Below are positions 17,050-25,471 of a DNA stretch of 64,000 nucleotides, piece by piece; positions within the stretch are counted from its first letter, which is position 1; each line of letters starts with the position of its first letter. Source of the DNA: Psychromonas sp. SA13A. GTDB lineage: Bacteria > Pseudomonadota > Gammaproteobacteria > Enterobacterales > Psychromonadaceae. Under the pieces are notes generated by a model, which was not told the DNA's origin, searched no databases, and saw nothing but the letters and a program-made list of their open reading frames with translations. The stretch lies in assembly GCF_011378715.1 (NCBI RefSeq), contig NZ_WTKU01000002.1, positions 186,001 to 250,000 of the forward strand. The letters run 5' to 3'. The position numbers and the translations under genes are program-made.

Positions 17050-17400
17050 TTATTTAACTGCTGCAATCACAGAAATTTCAACTAACAATACATCTCTTGC
17101 CATGCTTGCTTCAACACAAGCACGGGCGGGCGCATGACCTTCAGGAACCCATGCATCCCACACTTCGTTCATGCCAGCAAAGTGTAACGCCATATCTTTA
17201 ACGTAAATAGTGGCAGATAACATATGCTCACGTGAACTACCTGATTCTATTAATAGTTCATCTACTTTATCTAACATAGTCTGTGTTTGCTCTTTAATAT
17301 CTTTAGTCGCATCGGCACAGACCTGACCGCATAGATAAACAGTCCCGTTATGTTTTACTACACGGCTCATGCGTTGTTTAGTTTGTTGACGTTCAATCAT
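17050..17400 (-). CDS. RidA-family (YjgF/YER057c) protein
   Basis: A 116-residue protein of the RidA family, small trimeric enzymes that hydrolyse reactive enamine/imine intermediates made by PLP enzymes. The motif [26 protein letters not shown] contains the conserved Arg and the C-terminal strand of the family; [30 protein letters not shown] is the usual N-terminal block. It belongs to a YoaB-like branch, not the classic RidA. GAGAGAAG lies before the ATG. The target substrate cannot be told from context. Confidence 0.92.
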   Translation of the reverse strand: MIERQQTKQRMSRVVKHNGTVYLCGQVCADATKDIKEQTQTMLDKVDELLIESGSSREHMLSATIYVKDMALHFAGMNEVWDAWVPEGHAPARACVEASMARDVLLVEISVIAAVK

Positions 17401-17870
17401 TGCTTCTCTCTCGTTGTTGTTATTTAAATATTAAATAATTGTAACGTGTCAGTATTAAAAGGCGAGTTTTTTAGGTTATTTATCCCCGTCACCATTAAAA
17501 TTTCTTTAAAAAAATGGAGGAGTAAGGAGGTAGTCTAAAATTAGAAGCATAATATAAGAAACGTTAATACAAGTAGGTGTTCTTTGAAGTGTAATTGCCG
17601 GTTTAAATGCTATGTTTTTGAAGGAAGCGTAATGCTTTCTGCTCGATATTTTTAGATCTCCTTTTGTATTTTGCTGCATCTGGTTCCATTGCTTTCCTAC
17701 CACTTGCGATTAAAGGGCTAGATTTGGTGGAAATTATACTGGCTCAATCTCCTGTAAAATTTGATGTTATCGCTGCTTAGCATCCACGATAAATGAAGAT
17801 GCGTTGCAACGTTAGGTGATTTTGTTACTTGATATTGAGTAAGCGCTAAGACCCTAAATTATCGGGCTTA
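17401..17870. other. Gap between the RidA and dioxygenase genes
   Basis: 470 bases without a convincing gene. A 65-codon minus-strand frame (17506-17703) has no homology I recognise. I see no strong hairpin or binding site. Confidence 0.5.
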
Positions 17871-18647
17871 TCAAATGCGCCCATAAAAAGTCATGCGTGC
17901 AGACTCAGATAAGGCAACATTAGGCTTTGAGTTGTAAGCTAATACCGTTAATATCCGAGTGGTCTCGCCTTCGGTAGGGGTCACACGATGAATGGCATTT
18001 CTTCCTCTAAATAATGTGAGCGTGCCTGCTTGTGCTATCAACGTTTTAACGGTTAATGCATTATCCAATACTTTTTCCACACCTTGATAATTCATTTCGC
18101 CTGCATCTGCATCGCGCATATTCTCAATATATTCAAAGGTTCCACCAGATTCTGGTGCTTGGATTAATAGGGTGACAGCAAACGAAGACTCATCGAAATG
18201 CCAACCTAGCTCTTGCCCTTGCTGCGCATAATGCAAGTTGATAGAAGATAGGTCATCTGCATAGTTATATAATCTAACTTCATTAAAAATAGTTGCTAGA
18301 AAGGTTCTAAATGCCGGATCATCATATAATGTTTTTAATGCTGAATTTTCTGGGATCTGGTCATCAGTTATACAACCTTTTGATGAGGTAATTTGTCTGT
18401 TTCTTGGATGTGCATCTGAATAAGTCGGGTCAGCTTCTCTTAGATAAACATTATGCTTTTTAGATGAATAGAAAGCGAGATGTTGATTAACTATTGCTTC
18501 CTGTGTGATTTCTTGGATCGCAATGTCAGATAAAAAGTCAACTAATACTAGCGCACCATCAGCATCTAGCTGATGTTTACATTGTTTTATAAACACCGGG
18601 TCAGTAATAGGAAATTTATCTAACTGTACAATTTGATTTAGCTTCAT
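17871..18647 (-). CDS. 2OG-Fe(II) dioxygenase, HalD/ArpA-like
   Basis: A 258-residue non-haem iron, 2-oxoglutarate-dependent oxygenase. The metal triad is visible: His150 and Asp152 in GWHFDESSFAVTLLIQ and distal His220 in GRNAIHRVTP, with Arg231 in TTRILTVLAY suited to bind 2-oxoglutarate. The block GGTFEYIENMR and the overall layout resemble the HalD/BesD amino-acid halogenase and hydroxylase family. Halogenases of that group have Gly in place of the Asp, so this should be a hydroxylase. It is divergent from a LysR-type gene over 252 bases, a common regulator-target layout. AAGGAATT precedes the ATG. The substrate is unknown; a free amino acid is plausible. Confidence 0.78.
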   Translation of the reverse strand: MKLNQIVQLDKFPITDPVFIKQCKHQLDADGALVLVDFLSDIAIQEITQEAIVNQHLAFYSSKKHNVYLREADPTYSDAHPRNRQITSSKGCITDDQIPENSALKTLYDDPAFRTFLATIFNEVRLYNYADDLSSINLHYAQQGQELGWHFDESSFAVTLLIQAPESGGTFEYIENMRDADAGEMNYQGVEKVLDNALTVKTLIAQAGTLTLFRGRNAIHRVTPTEGETTRILTVLAYNSKPNVALSESARMTFYGRI

Positions 18648-18899
18648 CTTAATTCCTTGATTATATTTAGTTTTATTTAAACCTTAAACTTCAAGCTATT
18701 TTGCTCAATCCAAGAAGTAATTATTGAGCTACTAAGTGACAATGAATAATGTCGACTTCTAACTTAACAAGAGAGCAACTTTTATTTAACATTAGAATAG
18801 TTAATGATAGCTACAGTTAAAAGTGATTATTTCTATCGTCAACCATAAGTAAAACTTAACACATGGTATTTAATCTGTATAAAATAATAATAAGGCAAC

Positions 18900-19607
18900 A
18901 TGATGAAGTCTCGTTTACCTCCCTTAGGCACATTATTAGCATTCGAGGCCGCAGCTGAACATAAAAGCTTTGCTAACGCCGCCAAATATTTATACGTCAC
19001 TCCTGCTGCGATCAGTCAACAGATACAAACATTAGAATCGCATTTAGATCTTGCCTTGTTTCATCGTTCGAAAACAGGCGTAAAATTAACCAGAGCAGGT
19101 GAAAGTTACCTACTGTTTGTGCAAGCAGGATTACATGAGTTGAGGTTAGGGCAACAGCATTTAACTCAATTTCGTCATCTAGATGTATTGACCATTAGCG
19201 CATTACCTTCAGTGGCACAAAAGTGGATAATGCCACTTGTTTTAGAGTGGATGGAGAAACATCCCGATATTGAAATTCGTATTCAAGCCGGCCATACAAA
19301 AATAAACTTTAATCATAGCGCTTCTGACATGTGTGTGAGTTTTGGTCAGAGTGGATACACAGGAATGCATAAACAAAAGTTATTTACTGATACTGTCACC
19401 ATGGTGGTTAGCCCTGAACTAACAAACGGGCTATTAAACGAACTATCAATTGGATCAGTAAGTAAGGAATTAAATGGCTCACTAAAGGAAAGCTCGAGTG
19501 TTGATGACTTACTAACCTTACCAATGATTCATATAGATTGGGGAGACGATAATAATAATTTACCACAATGGGACGAATGGCTGCGGCACCTAAGGTCAAT
19601 AAGGTAA
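18900..19607 (+). CDS. GcvA-like LysR regulator, C-terminally short
   Basis: A 235-residue LysR-type protein. The N-terminal winged helix-turn-helix (about 5-65: LLAFEAAAEHKSFANAAKYLYVTPAAISQQIQTLE) is intact and typical of the GcvA group. The effector domain begins normally (LTISALPSVAQKWIMPLVLEWMEKHPDIEIRI) but the frame ends about 65 residues short of the family's usual 300. The stop follows an odd stretch (WDEWLRHLRSIR), and no continuation is found in the other plus frames. It may be a decayed gene or retain DNA binding only. It is divergent from the 2OG oxygenase and probably controls it, or once did. Confidence 0.72.
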   Translation: MMKSRLPPLGTLLAFEAAAEHKSFANAAKYLYVTPAAISQQIQTLESHLDLALFHRSKTGVKLTRAGESYLLFVQAGLHELRLGQQHLTQFRHLDVLTISALPSVAQKWIMPLVLEWMEKHPDIEIRIQAGHTKINFNHSASDMCVSFGQSGYTGMHKQKLFTDTVTMVVSPELTNGLLNELSIGSVSKELNGSLKESSSVDDLLTLPMIHIDWGDDNNNLPQWDEWLRHLRSIR

Positions 19608-19747
19608 GGCCAATAAGTTTAGGGATGCTTAAATAGATGTGTAAAAAGTAATAATAACTTCTAAAAAGGCTATCAATATCAAATCCAATCTGAACTAATG
19701 CTATATATAATTGCACCGAACAAAGTGAAAATAGCGATTTTAAGCGA

Positions 19748-19815
19748 CTATATTCAAGTCACTATGCTCAAGTGACTATGCTCAAGTGACTATGTTCAGT
19801 GACTATGTTCAGTGA
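19748..19815. repeat. 13-14-base tandem repeat, five units
   Basis: Units at 19748-19761, 19762-19775, 19776-19789 (14 bases, CTATGCTCAAGTGA type) and 19790-19802, 19803-19815 (13 bases, CTATGTTCAGTGA). The second and third units are identical, as are the fourth and fifth. The array lies between the short LysR gene and sbmA. Confidence 0.87.
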
Positions 19816-19830
19816 CTTGAGAATAGCAAG

Positions 19831-19890
19831 AAAAGCCCCAAACTAAACTTTTGTAGTTGTAATAACATCAATAAAATTTCGAGAGGGGCT
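19831..19890 (-). terminator. Possible long-loop terminator of sbmA
   Basis: AGCCCC (19834-19839) pairs with GGGGCT (19885-19890). Read on the minus strand the hairpin is followed by TTTTCT. The loop of about 45 bases makes it uncertain. Confidence 0.3.
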
Positions 19891-19900
19891 GTAAAGACGT

Positions 19901-21136
19901 TTAGTCATTATCTAATGTTGATTCAAAAGCAGTGAGACGTTTTCGTACTGACAATAATTCAACGATGGTAGTCCAAGAATTTACTAAGTATTGGAATGAA
20001 TTACTAACTTGACCAAAGGCCGTTAGGATCTGCTGAAGAATACCGAAGGTGATTGCACCGACAACAATTGTAGGCACTAACAAAATAAACACAAAGATAT
20101 TATCTGCTTGTAAATACAACATGCGCGCTACGTTGAAGTACATATAATGGAAGTATAAACGGAAGTAATTCTTGCGTACATTTGAAAACAGTTCGTTTAA
20201 TGTAATGGGCATGGCACGTTCAACGTTATCTTCTCCATACACTAACTCTTTACGAAATGCCGCTTCCACTTTTTGGTTATTAAACTCTAACCCTGGCAAC
20301 TTAATACCAATTAATGCTAATAAACCAGTGCCAAAGATTGACCAAAATAATGCTGCATAGAAGAGGGGATGTGCAATTTCACCAACTACTGGTAACTCAG
20401 AGACGTATTCAGATAGACTCCATAGCACAGGTAGAAAAGCAAATAATGTCATTATCGCCTCCACTAATGCCACTCCAAGGTTTTCCATAATAGAGGCAAA
20501 ACGCATCGTATCTTCTTGAATACGCTGCGATGCCCCTTCAACTTTCCTTAATTTAAGCCAATGTGCAGTGTAATAATCATTCATGGCCGTTCGCCAGCGA
20601 AAGATATAATGGCTGACCAAGAAACGCGTTGCAACGAAGATGAAAATAGCTAAAAAAGCGATTTCTCCAAATACAATTAACAAATCGAATAATTGTCCAG
20701 TTGCTGTACTAGTGGCTTGTGCATTAACAGCTTCTATCGGTGCATCACTGCCAACAGGTTTTAATAATGATTGAATTAAATCAAAGAAGGGACGGCGCCA
20801 ATTATTAATCGCAACCGCCACTTGAACTGAGAAGTAAGTCGAAAACAATATGGTTGATGAGCCAATAATTGACCACCATTGCCACTTATGCGGAGACATC
20901 TTGAACCAAGCAACTGCAAACAACGCTGTACAGACAAAGTAATAACCGTAAAACAATATAAATGAATCTGTTACGAAATGTTTTAAGCCAATAACAGGTT
21001 CTGCGTCTGTTATATCAAGACCGAATAAAGCGGCCATCTGTTCATTGTACCCATACCAAACAGCGCAAGTAAGTCCGGAAAATATCAATACAGAGATGAA
21101 AAAAATCTTAGGATCGGGAAAAAAGGATTTAAACAT
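19901..21136 (-). CDS. sbmA: SbmA/BacA-family peptide transporter
   Basis: An inner-membrane protein of the SbmA/BacA family, proton-driven importers that take up peptide antibiotics and microcins and are related to ABC exporter membrane domains without an ATPase. Begun at Met [15 protein letters not shown] it has 411 residues, close to the 406 of E. coli SbmA whose start is nearly the same. The frame extends 28 codons upstream (to 21220) but without family similarity; neither start has a good ribosome site. Visible family blocks include [30 protein letters not shown] and the C-terminal [20 protein letters not shown]. It is monocistronic. Confidence 0.94.
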   Translation of the reverse strand: MFKSFFPDPKIFFISVLIFSGLTCAVWYGYNEQMAALFGLDITDAEPVIGLKHFVTDSFILFYGYYFVCTALFAVAWFKMSPHKWQWWSIIGSSTILFSTYFSVQVAVAINNWRRPFFDLIQSLLKPVGSDAPIEAVNAQATSTATGQLFDLLIVFGEIAFLAIFIFVATRFLVSHYIFRWRTAMNDYYTAHWLKLRKVEGASQRIQEDTMRFASIMENLGVALVEAIMTLFAFLPVLWSLSEYVSELPVVGEIAHPLFYAALFWSIFGTGLLALIGIKLPGLEFNNQKVEAAFRKELVYGEDNVERAMPITLNELFSNVRKNYFRLYFHYMYFNVARMLYLQADNIFVFILLVPTIVVGAITFGILQQILTAFGQVSNSFQYLVNSWTTIVELLSVRKRLTAFESTLDND

Positions 21137-21426
21137 AGGTGAGTAGGCTCTTATAATTTTGTAGTGATTGTATAGGGTTAGGTTTGGCATCATTGCATTT
21201 TCAATAAAAAAGATAAACAAGTTCTCACCACTAAAAAATTAATCGTGTTTTAAGAAATGATCAGTAATTCGAGTAATTCCATAGTGATATTTTCCATTGG
21301 TCGATTAGTTAAATAGCGATACTTTGTTCAACTTAAGGTCATCGACTTTTGTAACCAATCATTATGTCTATTAGTAAAATTTAATAAGGTAGGGGCAAGG
21401 TGCTAATCCATGTTAATCAATAAATC

Positions 21427-22035
21427 GCATTGCTTGACGCAGGGCCTATTCAAAATAAACATATCACCGCTGAAGCTTGTGTACATCATCTTTGGTTTAG
21501 CAATAAAGATTATGCGCAGCTTGGCAAACAAATAAAATGCAACCCTGCCATTAAATATGGAAGTGATCGTGAGATGTTGTTAAAGGCATTGAATACCGAT
21601 CAAATCGATATTATTGCGACCGATCATGCTCCCCATACTTGGGATGAAAAACAAGTTCCTTATGCTTAAGCACCAGCAGGTTTACCTTTAGTTCAACATG
21701 CCTTGCTAAGTTTATTTGACCAAGTGAAAAAAGGGCACATGAGCATCGCTAAAATCGTTGAAAAAACCGCACATAATCCTGCTATTCGTTATCGGATTAA
21801 AGATCGTGGATTTATTCGAGAAGGTTTTTATGCCGACTTAGTCTTGGTAGATACAAAAACACCAACAGTGGTTAGCAATGAAAATAGTTTATATCACTGT
21901 GGTTGGTCGCCGTTTTCAGGGCACTCGTTTTCAGCACAAATCAAACATACCTGGGTCAATGGTGATTTGGTGTATGCAAATCAACAAGTGGACGGCAAAA
22001 CTGCTTCAGGAATGAGGTTACAGTTCGACGTTTAG
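21427..22035 (+). pseudogene. Dihydroorotase fragment (N-terminus missing, in-frame stop)
   Basis: Two in-frame pieces of one reading frame, 21430-21666 and 21670-22035, are separated by a TAA at 21667-21669. Together they encode about the last 200 residues of a dihydroorotase-family amidohydrolase: [16 protein letters not shown], the metal-site motif [14 protein letters not shown], then after the stop APAGLPLVQHALLSLF and the C-terminal GWSPFSGHSF block. The N-terminal half is absent: an in-frame stop lies at 21421, just before similarity begins. The gene is therefore both truncated and interrupted. It sits 355 bases before a COG0523 GTPase gene; such proteins often cluster with spare dihydroorotase copies in zinc-starvation gene sets, so this may be a relic of one. 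Confidence 0.88.
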
Positions 22036-22220
22036 TAGGACTCACTCCATAATGTAGATATCATTAATCACCTATGTGTATAATTAAGCCTTCATGGACA
22101 ACAGTTAATATATTTAGTACTAACAAACAATATCTATAAGTATCTGAGTAAAGTGCTTTCTGATACTAATGTTGTCATTCATTTAAAAACAGATTCCGCA
22201 GTTGTTATATGCGATCGATT

Positions 22221-22279
22221 TTCTATGATCATGGTTCTTCTATTAACACCGTTCTATTAACATAGTTCTATTACTCAAG
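22221..22279. repeat. 14-base degenerate tandem repeat
   Basis: Near-repeats TTCTATTAACACCG (22238-22251), TTCTATTAACATAG (22252-22265) and TTCTATTACTCAAG (22266-22279), preceded by a more distant copy at 22221-22234. The array lies in the 355-base gap before the COG0523 gene; the rest of that gap shows no gene. Confidence 0.65.
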
Positions 22280-22390
22280 GGTCGATAATTTTGAAAAATA
22301 TCTCGGTAGAACGGCCCAAGTCTTCAACTTTTTCAGAGTTTGTTGTGTCTGCAAATAAATCATTTGTACAAAGTTATAGGGGAATTATTA

Positions 22391-23407
22391 ATGAGCTTTG
22401 AAAATCAGCCGATTTTAGGGGTTCCAACTAATATTATTACAGGGTTTCTTGGCGTAGGGAAAACGTCGGCTATTTTGAATTTGCTTGCAAATAAACCTGA
22501 TGACGAACGTTGGGCCGTATTAGTTAATGAGTTTGGTGAGATTGGTGTCGATGGTAGTTTAGTGAAAGGGCAAAAAATTGATAAACAGAAAGTATTCATC
22601 CGTGAAGTCGCGGGTGGTTGCATGTGCTGCGCTGCTGGTTTACCCATGAAAATTGCACTTAATCAGTTGCTATTGAAAGCAAATCCAGATCGTTTATTGA
22701 TTGAGCCAACAGGACTAGGTCATCCAAAAGAGGTGATGGAAGTATTAACTTCAGCGCATTATCGTGACGTATTATCACTACACAAAAACATTACTTTAGT
22801 CGACGCACGTAATTTATCTGACGCACGATATACCAATCATGATACTTTCAACCAACAAATTGCCATTGCAGATACTGTTGTCGGTAACAAAGTGGATCTT
22901 TATCAAGCGGGAGATTTAGGCAAACTAACAGCTTATGTCGCAAGAGTGAGTCGCCCCAATACGAAAGTGATATTGGCAGAACACGGCGCCTTTTTGCTCG
23001 CGGAGCTTGAAGGCGATGCTATTATTCAGGAAAAATCTTCACATCATGAACACCATCACCACCATCATCATCATCTACATAGTAAACTACTTGCTTCAGA
23101 GGCGACTATTCCAGAGAGTGGCATGCTTAAAGCTATTAATGAAGGCGAAGGTTTTTATAGTATCGGCTGGCGTTTCTCATCTGATAAAGTATTTGAGTAT
23201 CAGAAGCTAACCTTGTTATTAACAGAATTAAAAGTTGATCGTATGAAAGCCGTTATGATTACCGATAACGGCCTTTTGGGGTATAATTTCACTGCAGGTC
23301 AACTTACTGAAGTTGTATTAGATGAGTGTTCGGAAAGTCGAGTTGAATTGATCAATAATACTATTGATGAGTTGTTTGAAATACAATTATTAAAGTGTAT
23401 TAAGTGA
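22391..23407 (+). CDS. COG0523 (CobW/ZNG1-like) metal-chaperone GTPase
   Basis: A 338-residue G3E-family GTPase. The P-loop GFLGVGKTS lies at 18-26, the family metal-binding CxCC motif is Cys77-Met-Cys-Cys80 in GGCMCCAAGLP, and the guanine-specificity motif NKVD is near 166-169. A histidine tract at 218-230 (11 of 13 residues His) links to the C-terminal CobW_C domain. Such proteins insert or deliver zinc and other metals to client enzymes; the His tract is a metal reservoir. ATG at 22391 has AGGGGAA about 8 bases upstream; the frame extends 17 codons further but without family similarity. The broken dihydroorotase gene upstream suggests a zinc role; no clear Zur box was found. Confidence 0.9.
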   Translation: MSFENQPILGVPTNIITGFLGVGKTSAILNLLANKPDDERWAVLVNEFGEIGVDGSLVKGQKIDKQKVFIREVAGGCMCCAAGLPMKIALNQLLLKANPDRLLIEPTGLGHPKEVMEVLTSAHYRDVLSLHKNITLVDARNLSDARYTNHDTFNQQIAIADTVVGNKVDLYQAGDLGKLTAYVARVSRPNTKVILAEHGAFLLAELEGDAIIQEKSSHHEHHHHHHHHLHSKLLASEATIPESGMLKAINEGEGFYSIGWRFSSDKVFEYQKLTLLLTELKVDRMKAVMITDNGLLGYNFTAGQLTEVVLDECSESRVELINNTIDELFEIQLLKCIK

Positions 23408-23413
23408 TTCCAC

Positions 23414-23437
23414 AAAAGGTCTTAACAGGCCTTTTTC
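23414..23437 (+). terminator. Terminator after the COG0523 gene
   Basis: Stem AAAAGGTC (23414-23421) with GGCCTTTT (23428-23435), one G-T pair, 6-base loop, then T residues, directly after the stop. The remaining bases to 23720 show no gene. Confidence 0.65.
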
Positions 23438-23720
23438 ACATATTTCGACTAATTAAACCTTCAAGGTCGTCCTTCACAGTTGTATATCATTAATAATTAC
23501 GTAAATAGCTGTTCAACTGAGTTTTTAATTTTAGTGACAAAACTGTAATAGAAAGTGTAATGAGACTGTTGATCGCCAGATAAACATGAGTGATTATAAA
23601 AAAGAAAGAGTAAAACGTTATTTTATAGAAACTCTACTGCCTTAACTTACTATTAAACTTATCATTACATGATTAAAAATATGTAAGTTATAATTTCATT
23701 ATTTACCTAAAGATTCGAAT

Positions 23721-24245
23721 ATGTCTAAACCATTAAATCAAGCTGCCACACTTAAATATCTTTCTGCGTACTCACCACAGGTGCAAACTCAAATACAGGC
23801 ACTACTCGAGCAAGATAAATTAGGGGAGTTTTTATTAAAAAAATACCCTGAACAACATAATATTAATAATGATAAATTATTGCGTGATTATGTAATGGAT
23901 ATTAAAAATCGTTATTTACGCAAGTCATCGCCGCTGAGTAAAATTATCTATGATAAAAAAATCCATGTAGTGAACAACGCACTGGGTTTACATACTTTTG
24001 TTTCAAGAGTACAGGGTAGTAAATTAAAAAGTAAAAACGAAATTCGTGTGAGCGAAGTTTTTAAAGTGGCGCCTGAACCTTTTTTAGAGATGATTGTGGT
24101 TCATGAATTAAGTCATATTCGTGAGAAAAATCATGATAAAGCTTTCTACCAATTGTGTGAGCATATGTTGCCGGATTACCATCAATTAGAGTTTGAAATG
24201 CGCTTATATCTAACGCAGTTGGAGTTCAAAGGTAGGATTTACTAG
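23721..24245 (+). CDS. YgjP-like metallopeptidase-domain protein (DUF45)
   Basis: A 174-residue protein with a zincin signature HELSHIREKNHDKAF: His128, Glu129, His132 and a further His138, as in the YgjP/DUF45 family of M48-related predicted zinc hydrolases. E. coli YgjP has been reported as a UTP pyrophosphatase, so peptidase activity should not be assumed. The N-terminal 60 residues are helical and charged. It is monocistronic between the COG0523 gene and the convergent ole cluster. Length is normal for the family. Confidence 0.83.
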   Translation: MSKPLNQAATLKYLSAYSPQVQTQIQALLEQDKLGEFLLKKYPEQHNINNDKLLRDYVMDIKNRYLRKSSPLSKIIYDKKIHVVNNALGLHTFVSRVQGSKLKSKNEIRVSEVFKVAPEPFLEMIVVHELSHIREKNHDKAFYQLCEHMLPDYHQLEFEMRLYLTQLEFKGRIY

Positions 24246-24349
24246 TTTATCTTCAACACTATCATAGTGTTCCGATAACAGAAGGCTAACTTATTTAGTG
24301 AGTCAGATTCAACTAAATGAAGCTAAATGAAATGCTGCTAATTTACCGC

Positions 24350-25423
24350 TTAGTCACTCGTTCTCAAATGATCTTTTAATTGCGCCATCCCCTGATCTAT
24401 TGTCACTAATGCTTGGTAGTTAAAGTCTTGTTTTGCCGCTCTTATATTAAAGTAATGGCTGGTGGAAAGTTGCTTTGCTACAAAACGAGTCATGATTGGT
24501 TCATTAGTATTGCCAGTGCGTAAGTACCACCATTCTAATAGTGTTCCAACTACATAGGCAAGGCGACTCGATACTCTGGCTGTGACTTTTGGTAAGTTAG
24601 CTGCTGATAATATATTATTAAGTATATCGGCCATTAAAATAGGCTCATCGTTACTTAAAAAATACGCTTTTCCAGCACACTGTGAGTTTTCTTTATTCAA
24701 TTCTACTGCAGCAAGTAGATGGGCATAAACGGCATTATCAATATAAATAGTATCCACCAATTTATCTATTTTCCCCACTAGTTTTAATTTACCTGCCTTA
24801 GCACGCTCAATTACTCTAGGCACTAAATGTGGATCGCCAGGTCCCCATATAAGATGTGGCCTTAAGGCAACTGTTTTTAATTCCGCTGTATTTTGTTGCA
24901 GCACTTTCTGTTCAGCGACGGCTTTTGATAAACCATAAAAATTGAGAAATTGTTTTGCATAGGGCTGTGATTCATCAATATTCGCTTCATCTTCGCCATT
25001 AAAAGTGACACTAGGTGTACTGGTATAAATTAGTCGTTCAATGTTGTTTATTCGACATGCTTCAATAACATTGTCAGTGCCTATTACATTGGGTTTGAAG
25101 TAACTTTGTTTGTTTCCCCATACGCCGGCTTTTGAGGCAACATGGAATACAAGAGAGCAGCCTTGCATTGCATTGATCAATGATTGTTTATCCTGCAAGT
25201 CACCTTGAATTAATGTTACACCAAGTGCTTGTAAATGCGGGTATTGACCACGAGCAAACCCAACGACGTTAATATTTGCTGCGCGTAAGCAACGGCATAA
25301 TGCTGTCCCTAAAAAACCACCTGCACCGGTAACGAGTACGCAATCAACCTGCTCGCTAAGCTCTGTTAGAACAAGTTGTAGCTTCGGGTGAAGCTCAGAA
25401 AAGAGAAGGGGAGTTATCGCCAT
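24350..25423 (-). CDS. oleD: OleD, 2-alkyl-3-ketoacid reductase
   Basis: A 357-residue extended-SDR enzyme. Rossmann motif TGAGGFLG is at 32-39 and the catalytic pair Tyr163/Lys167 is in YGLSK, with the upstream TSTPSV serine region. OleD reduces the 2-alkyl-3-keto acid made by OleA to the 2-alkyl-3-hydroxy acid, using NADPH, in long-chain olefin biosynthesis. It is the last gene of an oleABCD cluster transcribed leftward, 48 bases after oleC. The N-terminal about 25 residues before the Rossmann fold are usual for OleD. The assignment is firm because all four ole genes are contiguous. Confidence 0.92.
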   Translation of the reverse strand: MAITPLLFSELHPKLQLVLTELSEQVDCVLVTGAGGFLGTALCRCLRAANINVVGFARGQYPHLQALGVTLIQGDLQDKQSLINAMQGCSLVFHVASKAGVWGNKQSYFKPNVIGTDNVIEACRINNIERLIYTSTPSVTFNGEDEANIDESQPYAKQFLNFYGLSKAVAEQKVLQQNTAELKTVALRPHLIWGPGDPHLVPRVIERAKAGKLKLVGKIDKLVDTIYIDNAVYAHLLAAVELNKENSQCAGKAYFLSNDEPILMADILNNILSAANLPKVTARVSSRLAYVVGTLLEWWYLRTGNTNEPIMTRFVAKQLSTSHYFNIRAAKQDFNYQALVTIDQGMAQLKDHLRTSD

Positions 25424-25471
25424 AATTTATCTCATTGTCGCTAGTATTTGGCTAAGTGTGCCGTATTGAAT

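Noticed and set aside
17506-17703. A 65-codon minus-strand frame in the gap between the RidA and dioxygenase genes
   Set aside because: No recognisable motif or similarity; composition looks like random AT-rich DNA.
22100-22390. Zur operator before the COG0523 gene
   Set aside because: A GTTATAT stretch near 22202 resembles one half-site, but no palindromic partner at the right spacing was found.
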